DNA of 13,172 nucleotides from Bog-473 sp035483935 (GCA_035483935.1 DATHPK010000331.1:1-13172); one strand, 5' to 3'; positions 1-7,537 are shown, numbered from the stretch's first letter. A program made the numbers and translations. The notes: generated by a model not told the origin, from the letters alone.

Positions 1-498
1 CTGTACCGCCGCGCCGGCCACGAGGTCGTCGGGCGCGGCGGCGTGACGCTCGCGGAAAAGTGGGCAGACGGTCCGCACAGCCTCTTCGGCATGATGAGCC
101 GGGGGTTCCCGAACATGTTCATCATGCCGGGGCCGTTCCAGCAGTCCGTCGTCACCGTGAACTACACCCAGCTCGCGATCCTCGGGGGCGAATTCGTCGG
201 GGGCGCCATCGCACTGCTCGAGCGTGAGGGGGTGGACGTGTTCGACGTCAGCGCCGAGGCCGAGGAGAAGTGGGTCCAAGGGATCGTCGACGCGTACATC
301 GACGCCAGCCGGGTCATGGCGGCCTGCACGCCGTCGCGCATCAACAACGAGGGACATCCCGAGGAGAGGAGCCCGCTCGTGGGTGCGTACCGCGGGGGGT
401 TGGGTGACTGGTTCGGCTATCGCGAGCGCCTGGAGGACTGGGTCGAAGACGGCCGGTTCGACGGGCTGGAACTCGAAGTCCGCTCGGCCGCGCCGTGA
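1..498 (+). CDS. Baeyer-Villiger-type flavin monooxygenase, C-terminal part (5' end outside window)
   Basis: Frame 1 is open from the first base and ends at TGA 496-498, leaving 165 residues of a longer protein. The fragment matches the C-terminal third of cyclohexanone/phenylacetone-type monooxygenases. It has a GGVTLAEKW-ADGP stretch, then GFPNMFIMPGP, a QQSVVTVNY segment, and near the end CTPSRINNEGHPE followed by an aromatic/glycine-rich YRGGLGDWFGY and a DGRFDGLEL tail. Full-length members are normally 500-650 residues, so the FAD- and NADPH-binding Rossmann motifs must lie upstream of the window. The family uses NADPH and O2 to insert an oxygen next to a ketone, giving esters or lactones; it is cytosolic. 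The stop overlaps the start of the SDR gene (GTGA), implying one transcript. Family assignment is secure; the substrate is unknown. Confidence 0.88.
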   Translation: MYRRAGHEVVGRGGVTLAEKWADGPHSLFGMMSRGFPNMFIMPGPFQQSVVTVNYTQLAILGGEFVGGAIALLEREGVDVFDVSAEAEEKWVQGIVDAYIDASRVMAACTPSRINNEGHPEERSPLVGAYRGGLGDWFGYRERLEDWVEDGRFDGLELEVRSAAP

Positions 499-2168
499 CC
501 ACGCGCCAGCGGGTCGTCGTCGTGACGGGAGGCGGCGGCGGCATCGGCGGGGCGATCGCCGAGGCGCTCGGCCACAGCGGCTGGTTCGTCGTGACCGTCG
601 ACCCGATGGTGACGCTCGAGGGCACGGAGGAGCTGCCCGAGCCCGAGACCACCACGGTCGGGCGCATCCTGGCCGGCGGTGGTTCCGCGCGGGCCTCGTC
701 GGCCTCGGTCACCGACGCCGGCGCGGTGCGCGCGCTGTTCGAAGAGCTCGCGGCCGAGCGCGGCGGCCTCGATGCCGTCGTGAACGTCGCCGGCATCACG
801 CGCCAGAGCTATTACGCCCGAGGCACCGAGGAGGACTGGCAGGCGCTGCTCTCGGTGCACCTCGGCGGGTACCTCAACGTGCTCGATGCCGCCCTGCCGC
901 TCATGGCCGCAGCTGGCCACGGTCGCATCGTGGGCGTGACCTCGGGCTCGGGATGGCGCGCGGCCGACGCCGGTGGCTACAGCGCCGCCAAGCGCGCCGT
1001 TGCGGCCCTGACCTGGCAGCTGGGCGCGCACGCGCCACCGGGGGTCACCGTCAACGCGCTGTCACCGATCGCCAACACCCGCATGGTGGCCGCCGCCGTC
1101 GAGCGCGCCCGGCAGGAGGGCCGGGCCGGCGGCGGGGGTGGCCTGACGCTCGATTCGATGCCCGGGCCCGACCAACTCGGGCCCCTCGGCGCACACCTCG
1201 TCGGGGACTCGTTCGGGTGGTGTACGGGCCAGGTCGTGTTCGCGAGCGGGCCCGAAGCGGCCATCGTCGACCGGCCCCGGCTGATGGAGGTCGTACGCAC
1301 GACCGGCGCCGCCTCGCTGCGGACGCTCCTGGCGTCATTCGTTCCCCGCGCCCTGCTCAAAGCCGAGGCCAATCAGGCGAGCGCCGGTGGCGGGAACCCG
1401 CGCTTCGGCCGGATCTTCGACGAGCCGGCGCCCGACGTGGAGCCTGGAGCTGTCGCCGAGGTGCGCTCCTGTGCCGTGGTCGCCGACGGTCGCGCCGAAA
1501 TGGCCGGACCACTGATCGCGGCGCTCGAGGCGCGCTCCATCACCTGTCACCAGGTTTCGGCCGCGCGCGACTTCGGTGGCGCCTCGAAGGCGTTGCAGGC
1601 CATCGTCGACCGCGCCGGACCCGTGGACGCCGTGGTCCTCGCCCTCGGTGCGCATTCCTCCACCTCCACCACCACACCGCAGGAGTGGACCTCGATCCTC
1701 GCCGACCACCACGGGATCGTCGAGCACCTGCACGCCGACGCCGCCTGGTCGCGGGCGGTGGCCGACTACGCCGCGCGCGCCAACCGCCCCGTGCGTCTGG
1801 TGACGCTGACCACGGCCGCCAGCGCCGCGGGCCGCAGCCGGGCCCAGGCGGCCGTGCAGCTGGCCCGGGTGGCGGCGGGCGCCACCGAGAAGCGCGTGAC
1901 CGCGTTCGCCGTTGGCATCGAGGCACCCGACGCGGACGCCGCGCCGGTGGCCGGCGAGCTCGTCGGGCACCTCCTCACCGAGCCCGAAGCCGCGCCCCTG
2001 GCCGGCGCGGAGCTCGTGATCGGCCCCGGCTGGCTCGGCCTGCGCAGCCATCCCCGGCCCGTCGGCACCGTGACCTACGGCGGCCCCGAGGTCCCCGAAT
2101 GGATCGACGACGCCTTCCGCGAGATGGTCGGCGGCCCCGCGCCGCCGCACGATGTGGAGGCCGGATGA
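495..2168 (+). CDS. SDR-family oxidoreductase with extra C-terminal degenerate Rossmann-like domain
   Basis: This 557-residue protein starts at GTG 495, overlapping the previous stop; no Shine-Dalgarno is visible, so translational coupling is likely. The N-terminal ~260 residues are a classical short-chain dehydrogenase/reductase. The cofactor loop TGGGGGIG is at residues 11-18, NVAG at 97-100, the catalytic serine is near 150, and YSAAK (Tyr162, Lys166) completes the active site. Classical SDRs are about 250 residues, so this one is roughly twice the usual length. Residues ~320-555 alternate hydrophobic strands with Ala-rich helices (VDAVVLALGA, then PVRLVTLTTAAS) like a second Rossmann-type unit. 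That unit has no glycine loop and no YxxxK, so it is probably structural or for dimerisation. Expected role: NAD(P)-dependent oxidation or reduction of a hydroxyl/keto group on the monooxygenase substrate or lactone-derived product (inference). Confidence 0.9.
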   Translation: MTTRQRVVVVTGGGGGIGGAIAEALGHSGWFVVTVDPMVTLEGTEELPEPETTTVGRILAGGGSARASSASVTDAGAVRALFEELAAERGGLDAVVNVAGITRQSYYARGTEEDWQALLSVHLGGYLNVLDAALPLMAAAGHGRIVGVTSGSGWRAADAGGYSAAKRAVAALTWQLGAHAPPGVTVNALSPIANTRMVAAAVERARQEGRAGGGGGLTLDSMPGPDQLGPLGAHLVGDSFGWCTGQVVFASGPEAAIVDRPRLMEVVRTTGAASLRTLLASFVPRALLKAEANQASAGGGNPRFGRIFDEPAPDVEPGAVAEVRSCAVVADGRAEMAGPLIAALEARSITCHQVSAARDFGGASKALQAIVDRAGPVDAVVLALGAHSSTSTTTPQEWTSILADHHGIVEHLHADAAWSRAVADYAARANRPVRLVTLTTAASAAGRSRAQAAVQLARVAAGATEKRVTAFAVGIEAPDADAAPVAGELVGHLLTEPEAAPLAGAELVIGPGWLGLRSHPRPVGTVTYGGPEVPEWIDDAFREMVGGPAPPHDVEAG

Positions 2169-3025
2169 CGCCGCCCACTCGCGTCGTCGACGCGCACGTA
2201 CACCTCTGGGACCCGGCGCGAACCGACTGGTACCCCTACCTGTCCCACCCACCCCAGGGCGTGCCGGCGGGCACAGGCATGTACCGGCGCTTCGACGTCG
2301 ACACCTACCGGACCGAGTCCGCGCGGTGGCACGTCGAGAAGATCGTCAACGTGGCGGCCGCCACCGGTCCCAACTCGGTCGACGAGACATTGGAGCTCGA
2401 TGCCATGGCCGCCGAGCGCGGCGGCCCGGACGCCATCGTCGGCGGGCTCCCACCGGCCGATTCCGTCGCCGACGTGATCGAATCCATCGACCGGCAGATG
2501 GCGGCGCCCCGCTTCCGCGGGGTCCGCCCGATGGGTGGCCTCGGCGTCGCCGTCCCCGACCCCGACGTGATGCGCGCGTTGCAGGACCGCAACCTGGTCT
2601 TCGAGCTGATGACGCACCCCGACCTGCTCTCGAGCGCCGCCGAGGAGCTGTCCTCCTTCGACGACCTCACCGTGGTGGTCGAGCACACGGGGTGGCCCCG
2701 CGGCGATTCGGACGAGGAGCGCGCGCTGTGGAGAGAAGGCATGAACGCGCTGGCCGCGCTCGGCCCCAACGTCGCGTGCAAGCTCTCGGGGCTCGCCATG
2801 CCGCTCGGGTCGATGCAAGCCGATGCCCTCCGCCCGTGGCTCGAGTATGCGATCGACGCCTTCGGTGCCGATCGCTGCATGTTCGCCAGCAACTTCCCGG
2901 TCGATTCGGCCGCCGGAAGCTTCGACGACCTTTACACCACGTTCGACGCGGTCACCAGTGGCCTCGACGACGCGTCCCGCGAGGCGCTCTTCGCCGGAAC
3001 CGCGGAGCGGATCTACCGGCTCTGA
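2165..3025 (+). CDS. Amidohydrolase_2 family TIM-barrel hydrolase (COG3618-like, possible lactonase)
   Basis: This 286-residue protein starts at ATG 2165, overlapping the SDR stop (ATGA), with GGAGG at 2156-2160 four bases upstream. DAHVHLWDP near the N-terminus supplies the metal-binding His pair (His11, His13). Further candidates are His151 (ELMTHP) and His174 (VVEHTGWP), followed by Lys206 in ACKLSGL and the C-terminal FASNFPVD motif at 240-247. This is the layout of COG3618/Amidohydrolase_2 enzymes, which include sugar-lactone and 2-pyrone-4,6-dicarboxylate lactonases. Where many members have Ser-Asp-(Trp/Tyr)-Pro, this one has Ser-Asn-Phe-Pro (Asn243). Lying directly after a Baeyer-Villiger enzyme and an SDR, it is a good candidate for hydrolysing the lactone or ester product, but this is inferred from context. 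The same frame stays open far upstream (from about 224); that stretch is not coding. Confidence 0.88.
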   Translation: MTPPTRVVDAHVHLWDPARTDWYPYLSHPPQGVPAGTGMYRRFDVDTYRTESARWHVEKIVNVAAATGPNSVDETLELDAMAAERGGPDAIVGGLPPADSVADVIESIDRQMAAPRFRGVRPMGGLGVAVPDPDVMRALQDRNLVFELMTHPDLLSSAAEELSSFDDLTVVVEHTGWPRGDSDEERALWREGMNALAALGPNVACKLSGLAMPLGSMQADALRPWLEYAIDAFGADRCMFASNFPVDSAAGSFDDLYTTFDAVTSGLDDASREALFAGTAERIYRL

Positions 3026-3035
3026 TCCCCACGTC

Positions 3036-3055
3036 GGCACCCTGACAGTGGTGCC
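3036..3055. terminator. Possible bidirectional terminator hairpin between convergent genes
   Basis: The 41-base gap between the convergent amidohydrolase and phosphotriesterase genes holds a 6-bp inverted repeat, GGCACC (3036-3041) and GGTGCC (3050-3055), with an 8-base loop. There is no T-run on either side, so an intrinsic terminator is only suggested by the position and the stem. Confidence 0.3.
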
Positions 3056-3066
3056 AACTCCGAGGG

Positions 3067-4059
3067 TCAGTAGGCGCTGTTGTTCTCGAAGTAGCGCCGC
3101 GGGGTATCGACGAGCATGGTGCTGATCTGCTCCTCGGTCACGCCCCGCTCCCTGACGTAGGGCAGAACCTCGTCGTGGATGTGGAGATACGTCCACGTCG
3201 TCATGAGAGCGACGATGCGGGGATCGATCATGTCGAGGTAGCACGACGTGTCGTGAGAGAGCACCATGCGATCGGCATATCCACGCCGGCACATCTCCAC
3301 CAACGTGTCGGACCGCGCTTCGAAGTTCGTCTCGAAATACAGGCCGAACCGATCCATGCCCAGGATGAAACCCAGGTCCGCCAGCGCGCTCAGGTGGTCG
3401 ACGTCGGGGCTGTCGCCGGAGTGGCCGAGCACCACCCTCGTCGGGTCGACGCCCTCTTCGTCGCACATGACCCTCTTCACAACCAGACCAGCCTCGGAAC
3501 CCGGATGGGTGTGCACCGTGATCGGCGCGCCGGTGGCGCGATGCGTCCTTGCCACCGCGCGCATGACCCGTTCCACGCCCGGAGTCAGACCCTGTTGGTC
3601 GATGGCACATTTGAGAAAGGCCGCCTTGACCCCCGTTCCGGTGATGCCGTTGGTGATGTCGTCGCTGAACATCGTGACCATAGGGTCAGGTTCGTCCCAT
3701 CCAACTGCGGCATACAAGGCGGGGTCCCGGTAGTGGAAGAACCAGGGCACCTGGTCGTAGGTGTAGCAACCAGTCGCCACGATGATGTTCAGTTCCGGCA
3801 CCTGCTCCGCGATCCGCTGGATGCGGGGGATATAGCGCCCGAGACCGATCACCGTGGGGTCGACGATGGTGCGAATACCCTGGGCGGCCAGGGCCCTGAG
3901 CTTTCCCACGGCATCGGCCACCCGCTCGTCCTCGCTCCCCCACTCGGACGGGAAGTTCTGTTGCACATCGGCGTCGAGGACGAACACGTGCTCGTGCATG
4001 TAGGTCGGTCCGAGGTCCGCGGAGTCGATTGCACCCCTTGCGGTCTGCACGGTCGCCAT
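3067..4059 (-). CDS. Phosphotriesterase-family metal-dependent hydrolase (possible lactonase)
   Basis: This is a 330-residue protein. The start is ATG at 4059-4057, with AGAAGGG (complement of 4068-4074) 8 bases upstream. The open frame runs further up to 4437, but the extra part is Arg/Pro-rich shadow of the divergent gene, and typical members begin close to this Met. All expected binuclear-metal ligands of the phosphotriesterase family are visible: His22/His24 (MHEHVF), the carboxylated lysine candidate Lys150 (AFLKCAID), His183 (ITVHTHP), His213 (VLGHSGD) and Asp270 (LSHDTSCY). Length fits the 310-350 residues usual for the family. Known members hydrolyse organophosphates, lactones or N-acyl-homoserine lactones; most native ones are lactonases. 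It is cytosolic, as no signal peptide is seen. Neighbouring monooxygenase genes favour a catabolic lactonase, but an esterase or phosphotriesterase role cannot be excluded. Confidence 0.9.
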   Translation of the reverse strand: MATVQTARGAIDSADLGPTYMHEHVFVLDADVQQNFPSEWGSEDERVADAVGKLRALAAQGIRTIVDPTVIGLGRYIPRIQRIAEQVPELNIIVATGCYTYDQVPWFFHYRDPALYAAVGWDEPDPMVTMFSDDITNGITGTGVKAAFLKCAIDQQGLTPGVERVMRAVARTHRATGAPITVHTHPGSEAGLVVKRVMCDEEGVDPTRVVLGHSGDSPDVDHLSALADLGFILGMDRFGLYFETNFEARSDTLVEMCRRGYADRMVLSHDTSCYLDMIDPRIVALMTTWTYLHIHDEVLPYVRERGVTEEQISTMLVDTPRRYFENNSAY

Positions 4060-4144
4060 TGGCCCATCCCTTCTCGTCGGCGTCGCAATGACCTTATTGG
4101 CCCGCCCGCCCTGGCGCCCGGAGCGACGGGTACGGTGAGGAGCC
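4060..4144. promoter_or_regulatory. Divergent intergenic region between phosphotriesterase and phosphoesterase genes
   Basis: These 85 bases separate two divergent starts and must hold both 5' signals. I see a Shine-Dalgarno for each gene (AGAAGGG on the minus strand at 4068-4074; AGGAG on the plus strand at 4138-4142, very close to the GTG). No convincing -35/-10 pair or palindrome was found. The only AT-richer patch is around 4087-4099 (CAATGACCTTATT). Confidence 0.4.
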
Positions 4145-5560
4145 GTGGCGGAACGACGGTTCGGACGGAGAACTCTCCTCGGCGGTGCCGCCATCGCAGG
4201 GACGGCGGCGGGAATCGGAGCGGCCGGGCGGTCCGGGGCGGCGGGACGGCGTCTGTCCACCGCATTGCGACAGCCGGACAGCCTGCCCCACCCGCACGTA
4301 CCCGCCGGCACCGACATGCTTCCCGACGTCGAACACGTCGTGATCCTGATGATGGAGAACCACTCGTTCGACGACCACTTCGGTCGCCTCGGTCGCGGCG
4401 ACGGGCTCACGTTTACCGCTAGCGGGACGCCCCTCAACTACAACCCCGCGCCCGACGGTGGGTACATCCTGTCGTATCCGATGCCGAACACGGCAGTGCC
4501 GGTCGACTCGAAGATCGGCCAGGACTGGAATGCGTCCCATCTGTGCTGGGACCACGGCACGAACATGGGATTCGCCCGCACCTGCGGTCCCGCGTCGATG
4601 GGTCACTTCACGGCAGCGCAGCTTCCCTTCTATTACTCGCTGGCGTCCCACTTCCCGATCGGCGACCGTTATTTCTGTTCGGTGATGGGGCAGACCTACC
4701 CGAACCGCCGCTTCCTGATCGCCGCCACGGCACTCGGCGACGTGGCGACCAACGCGAGCGGCATCTCGCCCAAGGACGCGCCGAACGGGACGATCTTCGA
4801 CCGCCTCGACACCTACAAGATCAGTTGGAAGGACTACTTCCCGGACGTACCGACCTGTGCGCTGTTCCTCCCCGAGTACAGCGACAACGTCCACGACGGC
4901 CGGCTGGCTCCGATCAACGACTTTCTCTCCGATGCGGCCGCAGGGACCCTCCCCCAGTTCTCCCTCGTCGATCCGTACACCAACTACTCGGAGGAGGACG
5001 GCGACATCTCCATCGGCGAGGCCTATGCAGCCCGCATCATCAACGCGGTGTTGGACTCGCCCAACTGGCCCCACACGGTGATGTTCCTCGTGTACGACGA
5101 GCACGGCGGGTGGTACGACCACGTACCGCCGCAACCCGCCGTCCGTCCGGACAACGTCCCGCCCGAGATCACGGTCCCCCCGGATCAGCCTGGTGCCTAC
5201 GACTACACCGGGTTCCGCGTCCCCTGCGTCGTGGTCTCACCGTTCGCCAAGCGCCATTACGTCTCTCATGTGGTACACGAGCACACCAGCCTCTTGAAGT
5301 TCGTTGAGACGAAATGGAACCTGCCGGCAATGACGTATCGGGACGCCAACGCGGGAGCGATGCTGGAATTCTTCGACTTCTCGGGGCGACCTCCCTTCGA
5401 GCATCCGCCCGCGTTGGCCGCCCCCCTCAACCCCTTCGAGGGCCCGCTTCCTGTGAACTCGGGCTCAGAGTCGACGGGGTTCCATCCCATCGCTACGGGC
5501 GTGCCCGCGGCCAGCCTGCCTCCCGCCAAGTACCAGGTGGAACATCCACCCCGCCGGTAA
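4145..5560 (+). CDS. Tat-exported phosphoesterase (phospholipase C / acid phosphatase family)
   Basis: This 471-residue protein starts at GTG 4145. The N-terminus is a twin-arginine signal: GRRTLLGG with Arg8-Arg9, followed by an Ala/Gly-rich hydrophobic stretch to about residue 29, so export by the Tat system is predicted. The mature part belongs to the phosphoesterase family of bacterial phospholipases C and AcpA-type acid phosphatases (PF04185). It shows VVILMMENHSFDDHFG (Glu71, Asn72), MGQTYPNR at 181-188 with Thr184 as the probable nucleophile, and YDEHGGWYDHV at 317-327 with Asp318/Glu319. Ligand roles follow the known AcpA structure. The ~470-residue length is close to acid-phosphatase-like members and shorter than the ~700-residue haemolytic/non-haemolytic PlcH/N proteins. 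Expected role: extracytoplasmic cleavage of phosphate esters or phospholipids. Its link to the surrounding catabolic genes is unclear. It is preceded divergently by the phosphotriesterase gene. Confidence 0.9.
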   Translation: MAERRFGRRTLLGGAAIAGTAAGIGAAGRSGAAGRRLSTALRQPDSLPHPHVPAGTDMLPDVEHVVILMMENHSFDDHFGRLGRGDGLTFTASGTPLNYNPAPDGGYILSYPMPNTAVPVDSKIGQDWNASHLCWDHGTNMGFARTCGPASMGHFTAAQLPFYYSLASHFPIGDRYFCSVMGQTYPNRRFLIAATALGDVATNASGISPKDAPNGTIFDRLDTYKISWKDYFPDVPTCALFLPEYSDNVHDGRLAPINDFLSDAAAGTLPQFSLVDPYTNYSEEDGDISIGEAYAARIINAVLDSPNWPHTVMFLVYDEHGGWYDHVPPQPAVRPDNVPPEITVPPDQPGAYDYTGFRVPCVVVSPFAKRHYVSHVVHEHTSLLKFVETKWNLPAMTYRDANAGAMLEFFDFSGRPPFEHPPALAAPLNPFEGPLPVNSGSESTGFHPIATGVPAASLPPAKYQVEHPPRR

Positions 5561-5571
5561 GAGTCCGGCGG
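5551..5571 (+). terminator. Perfect 7-bp hairpin spanning the phosphoesterase stop codon
   Basis: CCGCCGG (5551-5557) is followed, after a 7-base loop that begins with the TAA stop, by its exact complement CCGGCGG (5565-5571). A strong GC stem at the end of a gene suggests a transcription terminator. It has no following T-run, which is common for actinobacterial hairpin terminators but lowers certainty. Confidence 0.45.
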
Positions 5572-5586
5572 AATCGGGCGGTGGCC

Positions 5587-5616
5587 TTGCCCTTTCCGAT
5601 ATTCACGTCGTAGTCT
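5587..5616 (+). promoter_or_regulatory. Candidate promoter of the P450-tetR unit
   Basis: TTGCCC (5587-5592) and TAGTCT (5611-5616) are separated by 18 bases and fit the loose housekeeping sigma consensus of Actinobacteria (TTGnCn, TAnnnT). Transcription would start near 5623, leaving a leader of about 37 bases before GTG 5660. The position after a terminator-like hairpin and before a same-strand gene supports it. The match is by eye only. Confidence 0.4.
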
Positions 5617-5624
5617 GACACGAA
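5602..5624. promoter_or_regulatory. Imperfect inverted repeat over the P450 promoter -10 (candidate operator)
   Basis: TTCnnGTC (5602-5609) is mirrored by GACnnGAA (5617-5624), centred at 5613, right on the proposed -10 element. Seven of eleven positions pair. This length and placement are typical of a repressor operator, and a TetR-type gene is the next gene after the P450. A CTTTCCG direct repeat (5592-5598 and 5625-5631, 33 bases apart) flanks it. Confidence 0.3.
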
Positions 5625-5659
5625 CTTTCCGGCGGCAGCGCGGACTCGTGGAGGCAGGC

Positions 5660-6844
5660 GTGAGCGACGTCTATTACGACATGTACAGCGTCGAGATCAA
5701 CGCTGACCCCTATCCGGTCTACCGGCGGCTACGCGAAGAGGCGCCGCTCTATTACAACGACACGCACGACTTCTGGGCCGTCAGCCGGTACGAGGACGTG
5801 GAGAAGGGACTGCTCGACGCGCAGACCTACATCTCGGGCAAGGGCGCCATCCTCGAGGTGATCAAGTCGGACATCGACATCCCGCCGGGCGTGATCATCT
5901 TCGAGGACCCGCCGACGCACACCATCCACCGCCGGCTGTTGTCGCGTGCGTTCACGCCGCGGCGCGTCGCCGAGCTCGAGCCGAAGATCCGCGAGTTCTG
6001 CGCGCACAGCCTCGATCCGCTCGTCGGGTCCGGCGGGTTCGACTTCATCGCCGACTTCGGCGCGCAGATGCCGATGCGCGTCATCAGCATGCTCCTCGGA
6101 ATCCCGGAGAGCGACCAGGAAGCGGTGCGCGACCACGTCGACAGAGGCCTGCGCACCGAGGAAGGCAAGCCTATGGAGGTCACGGGGACCTTCGTGACCG
6201 GCCAGATGTTCGCGGACTACATCGACTGGCGCGTCGACCATCCCTCCGACGACATCATGACCGAGCTGCTCAACGTCGAGTTCACGGACGAGACGGGCAC
6301 CGTGCGCAAGCTCAGCCGGGGCGAGCTCCTGACGTATCTCGAGGTGCTCGCGGGCGCGGGGAACGAGACGACCACACGGTTGATCGGATGGACCGCCAAG
6401 GTGCTGGCCGAGCACCCCGACCAACGCGCTGAACTGGTGAAGGACGCGTCATTGGTGCCAAATGCGATCGAAGAGCTCCTGCGCTTCGAGGGGCCGGCGC
6501 CGCACGTCGGCCGCTGCGTGGCGAAGCAGGACCTCGTGGTGCGGGACACGAAGATCCCAACCGGGAGCGTGATGGTGTTCCTCGTGGGGTCGGCCAACCG
6601 CGACGACCGCCGCTTCCCGGACGGCGACAGCTTCGACATCCACCGGGAGGTCACGCGGCACATGACGTTCGGCAACGGCATCCATTTGTGCATGGGTGCC
6701 GCGCTGGCCCGGATGGAAGGGCGCATCGCGTTAGAGGAGCTGCTGCTGCGCTTCCCCGAGTGGTCCATCGACTACGACAAGGCCAAATTGTCGCCCACTT
6801 CGACGGTGCGCGGGTGGGAGACCCTGCCGGCGCTCATCGGGTGA
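5660..6844 (+). CDS. Cytochrome P450 monooxygenase
   Basis: This is a soluble bacterial class I-type P450 of 394 residues. I chose GTG 5660 because GGAGG at 5650-5654 lies five bases upstream; the in-frame GTG at 5648 would add four residues and has no ribosome site. Motifs seen are HTIHR in the C-helix (87-91), the I-helix oxygen-activation motif AGAGNETTT (231-239), ExxR (Glu272-Arg275) and the haem-binding FGNGIHLCMG with Cys344 as thiolate ligand. No membrane anchor or fused reductase domain is present, so it depends on separate ferredoxin and reductase partners, none of which is in this window. The role is hydroxylation of a hydrophobic substrate. The catabolic neighbours suggest an alicyclic or steroid/terpenoid compound, but the motifs do not define it. 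It is likely co-transcribed with the tetR gene 34 bases downstream. Confidence 0.95.
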   Translation: MSDVYYDMYSVEINADPYPVYRRLREEAPLYYNDTHDFWAVSRYEDVEKGLLDAQTYISGKGAILEVIKSDIDIPPGVIIFEDPPTHTIHRRLLSRAFTPRRVAELEPKIREFCAHSLDPLVGSGGFDFIADFGAQMPMRVISMLLGIPESDQEAVRDHVDRGLRTEEGKPMEVTGTFVTGQMFADYIDWRVDHPSDDIMTELLNVEFTDETGTVRKLSRGELLTYLEVLAGAGNETTTRLIGWTAKVLAEHPDQRAELVKDASLVPNAIEELLRFEGPAPHVGRCVAKQDLVVRDTKIPTGSVMVFLVGSANRDDRRFPDGDSFDIHREVTRHMTFGNGIHLCMGAALARMEGRIALEELLLRFPEWSIDYDKAKLSPTSTVRGWETLPALIG

Positions 6845-6878
6845 CCGACACGTCGATGTCACGCCCGAGGTCCTGACG

Positions 6879-7508
6879 ATGGCGGCACCGGCACCGGCAC
6901 GCACACCGAAGACATCGACGCCACGCCGGTACGAGAGCCCGGTGCGGCGGCAGCGGGCTCTCGAGACGCGGGAGCGGATCATCGACGCCGGGTGCAAGTT
7001 GCTCCGACGTTCGGGCCTTCGCGACTGGCGTGCGCTGACGATACGCGGCGTGGCGGAACACGCAGGGGTGAACGAGCGCACGGTCTACCGCTACTTCGGG
7101 AACGAGCGGGGCCTGCGGGACGCGGTCATGCACCGGCAGGAGGTGAAGGCGGGGATCGAGCTGGAGGGCATGCAGCTCGAGGACGTTGCAGGGTTCGCCG
7201 CTCGCATCTTCACCCATGTCTCTGCGTACCCGGGGCGCCCGAAACCGCCGCTGGATCCGACGCTCAGCGATGCGAGCGTCCGTCAGAAGCACGCGTTGCT
7301 GGCGGCACTGGCCGAGCGGACCGCCGGTTGGAGCGTCCCGGAGCAGACCGCCGCCGCCGGCATGCTCGACGTGTTCTGGAACGTCGCCACCTACGAGCGC
7401 CTCACCACGGATTGGGGGATGGACCGCGATCAGGCGATCGGGACCGTGGGTTGGGCGATCGGCCTGGTCGAGGACGCGATCCGGCGGGGGCAGCGGCCCA
7501 GCCTTTGA
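6879..7508 (+). CDS. TetR-family transcriptional regulator
   Basis: This 209-residue protein starts at ATG 6879, with GAGG at 6867-6870. After a basic, Pro-rich N-terminal extension of about 25 residues comes the TetR DNA-binding domain: RERIIDAGCKLLRRSG, then the helix-turn-helix at ~53-75, ALTIRGVAEHAGVNERTVYRYF. The remainder is an all-helical ligand/dimerisation domain that is not conserved enough to name. It lies 34 bases after the P450, so probably in the same transcript. It may control the P450 promoter, where an inverted repeat covers the -10. It converges with the marR gene 29 bases downstream. Family certain, effector unknown. Confidence 0.92.
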   Translation: MAAPAPARTPKTSTPRRYESPVRRQRALETRERIIDAGCKLLRRSGLRDWRALTIRGVAEHAGVNERTVYRYFGNERGLRDAVMHRQEVKAGIELEGMQLEDVAGFAARIFTHVSAYPGRPKPPLDPTLSDASVRQKHALLAALAERTAGWSVPEQTAAAGMLDVFWNVATYERLTTDWGMDRDQAIGTVGWAIGLVEDAIRRGQRPSL

Positions 7509-7537
7509 TCGTGCGTGGCGGGGGTCTCGGTTCGGGG

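Noticed and set aside
224..2164. Very long open frame upstream of and in frame with the COG3618 amidohydrolase (933 codons in total)
   Set aside because: The upstream part is Arg/Pro/Gly-rich shadow of the monooxygenase and SDR genes. The family-like sequence begins exactly at ATG 2165, which has a ribosome site.
2075..3610. 511-codon minus-strand open frame
   Set aside because: Antisense to the amidohydrolase and out of frame with the phosphotriesterase. No recognisable motif; long antisense frames are expected at this GC content.
4060..4437. N-terminal extension of the phosphotriesterase
   Set aside because: It is Arg/Pro-rich and antisense to the phosphoesterase signal-peptide region. 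ATG 4059 has a good ribosome site and family-like spacing to HxH.
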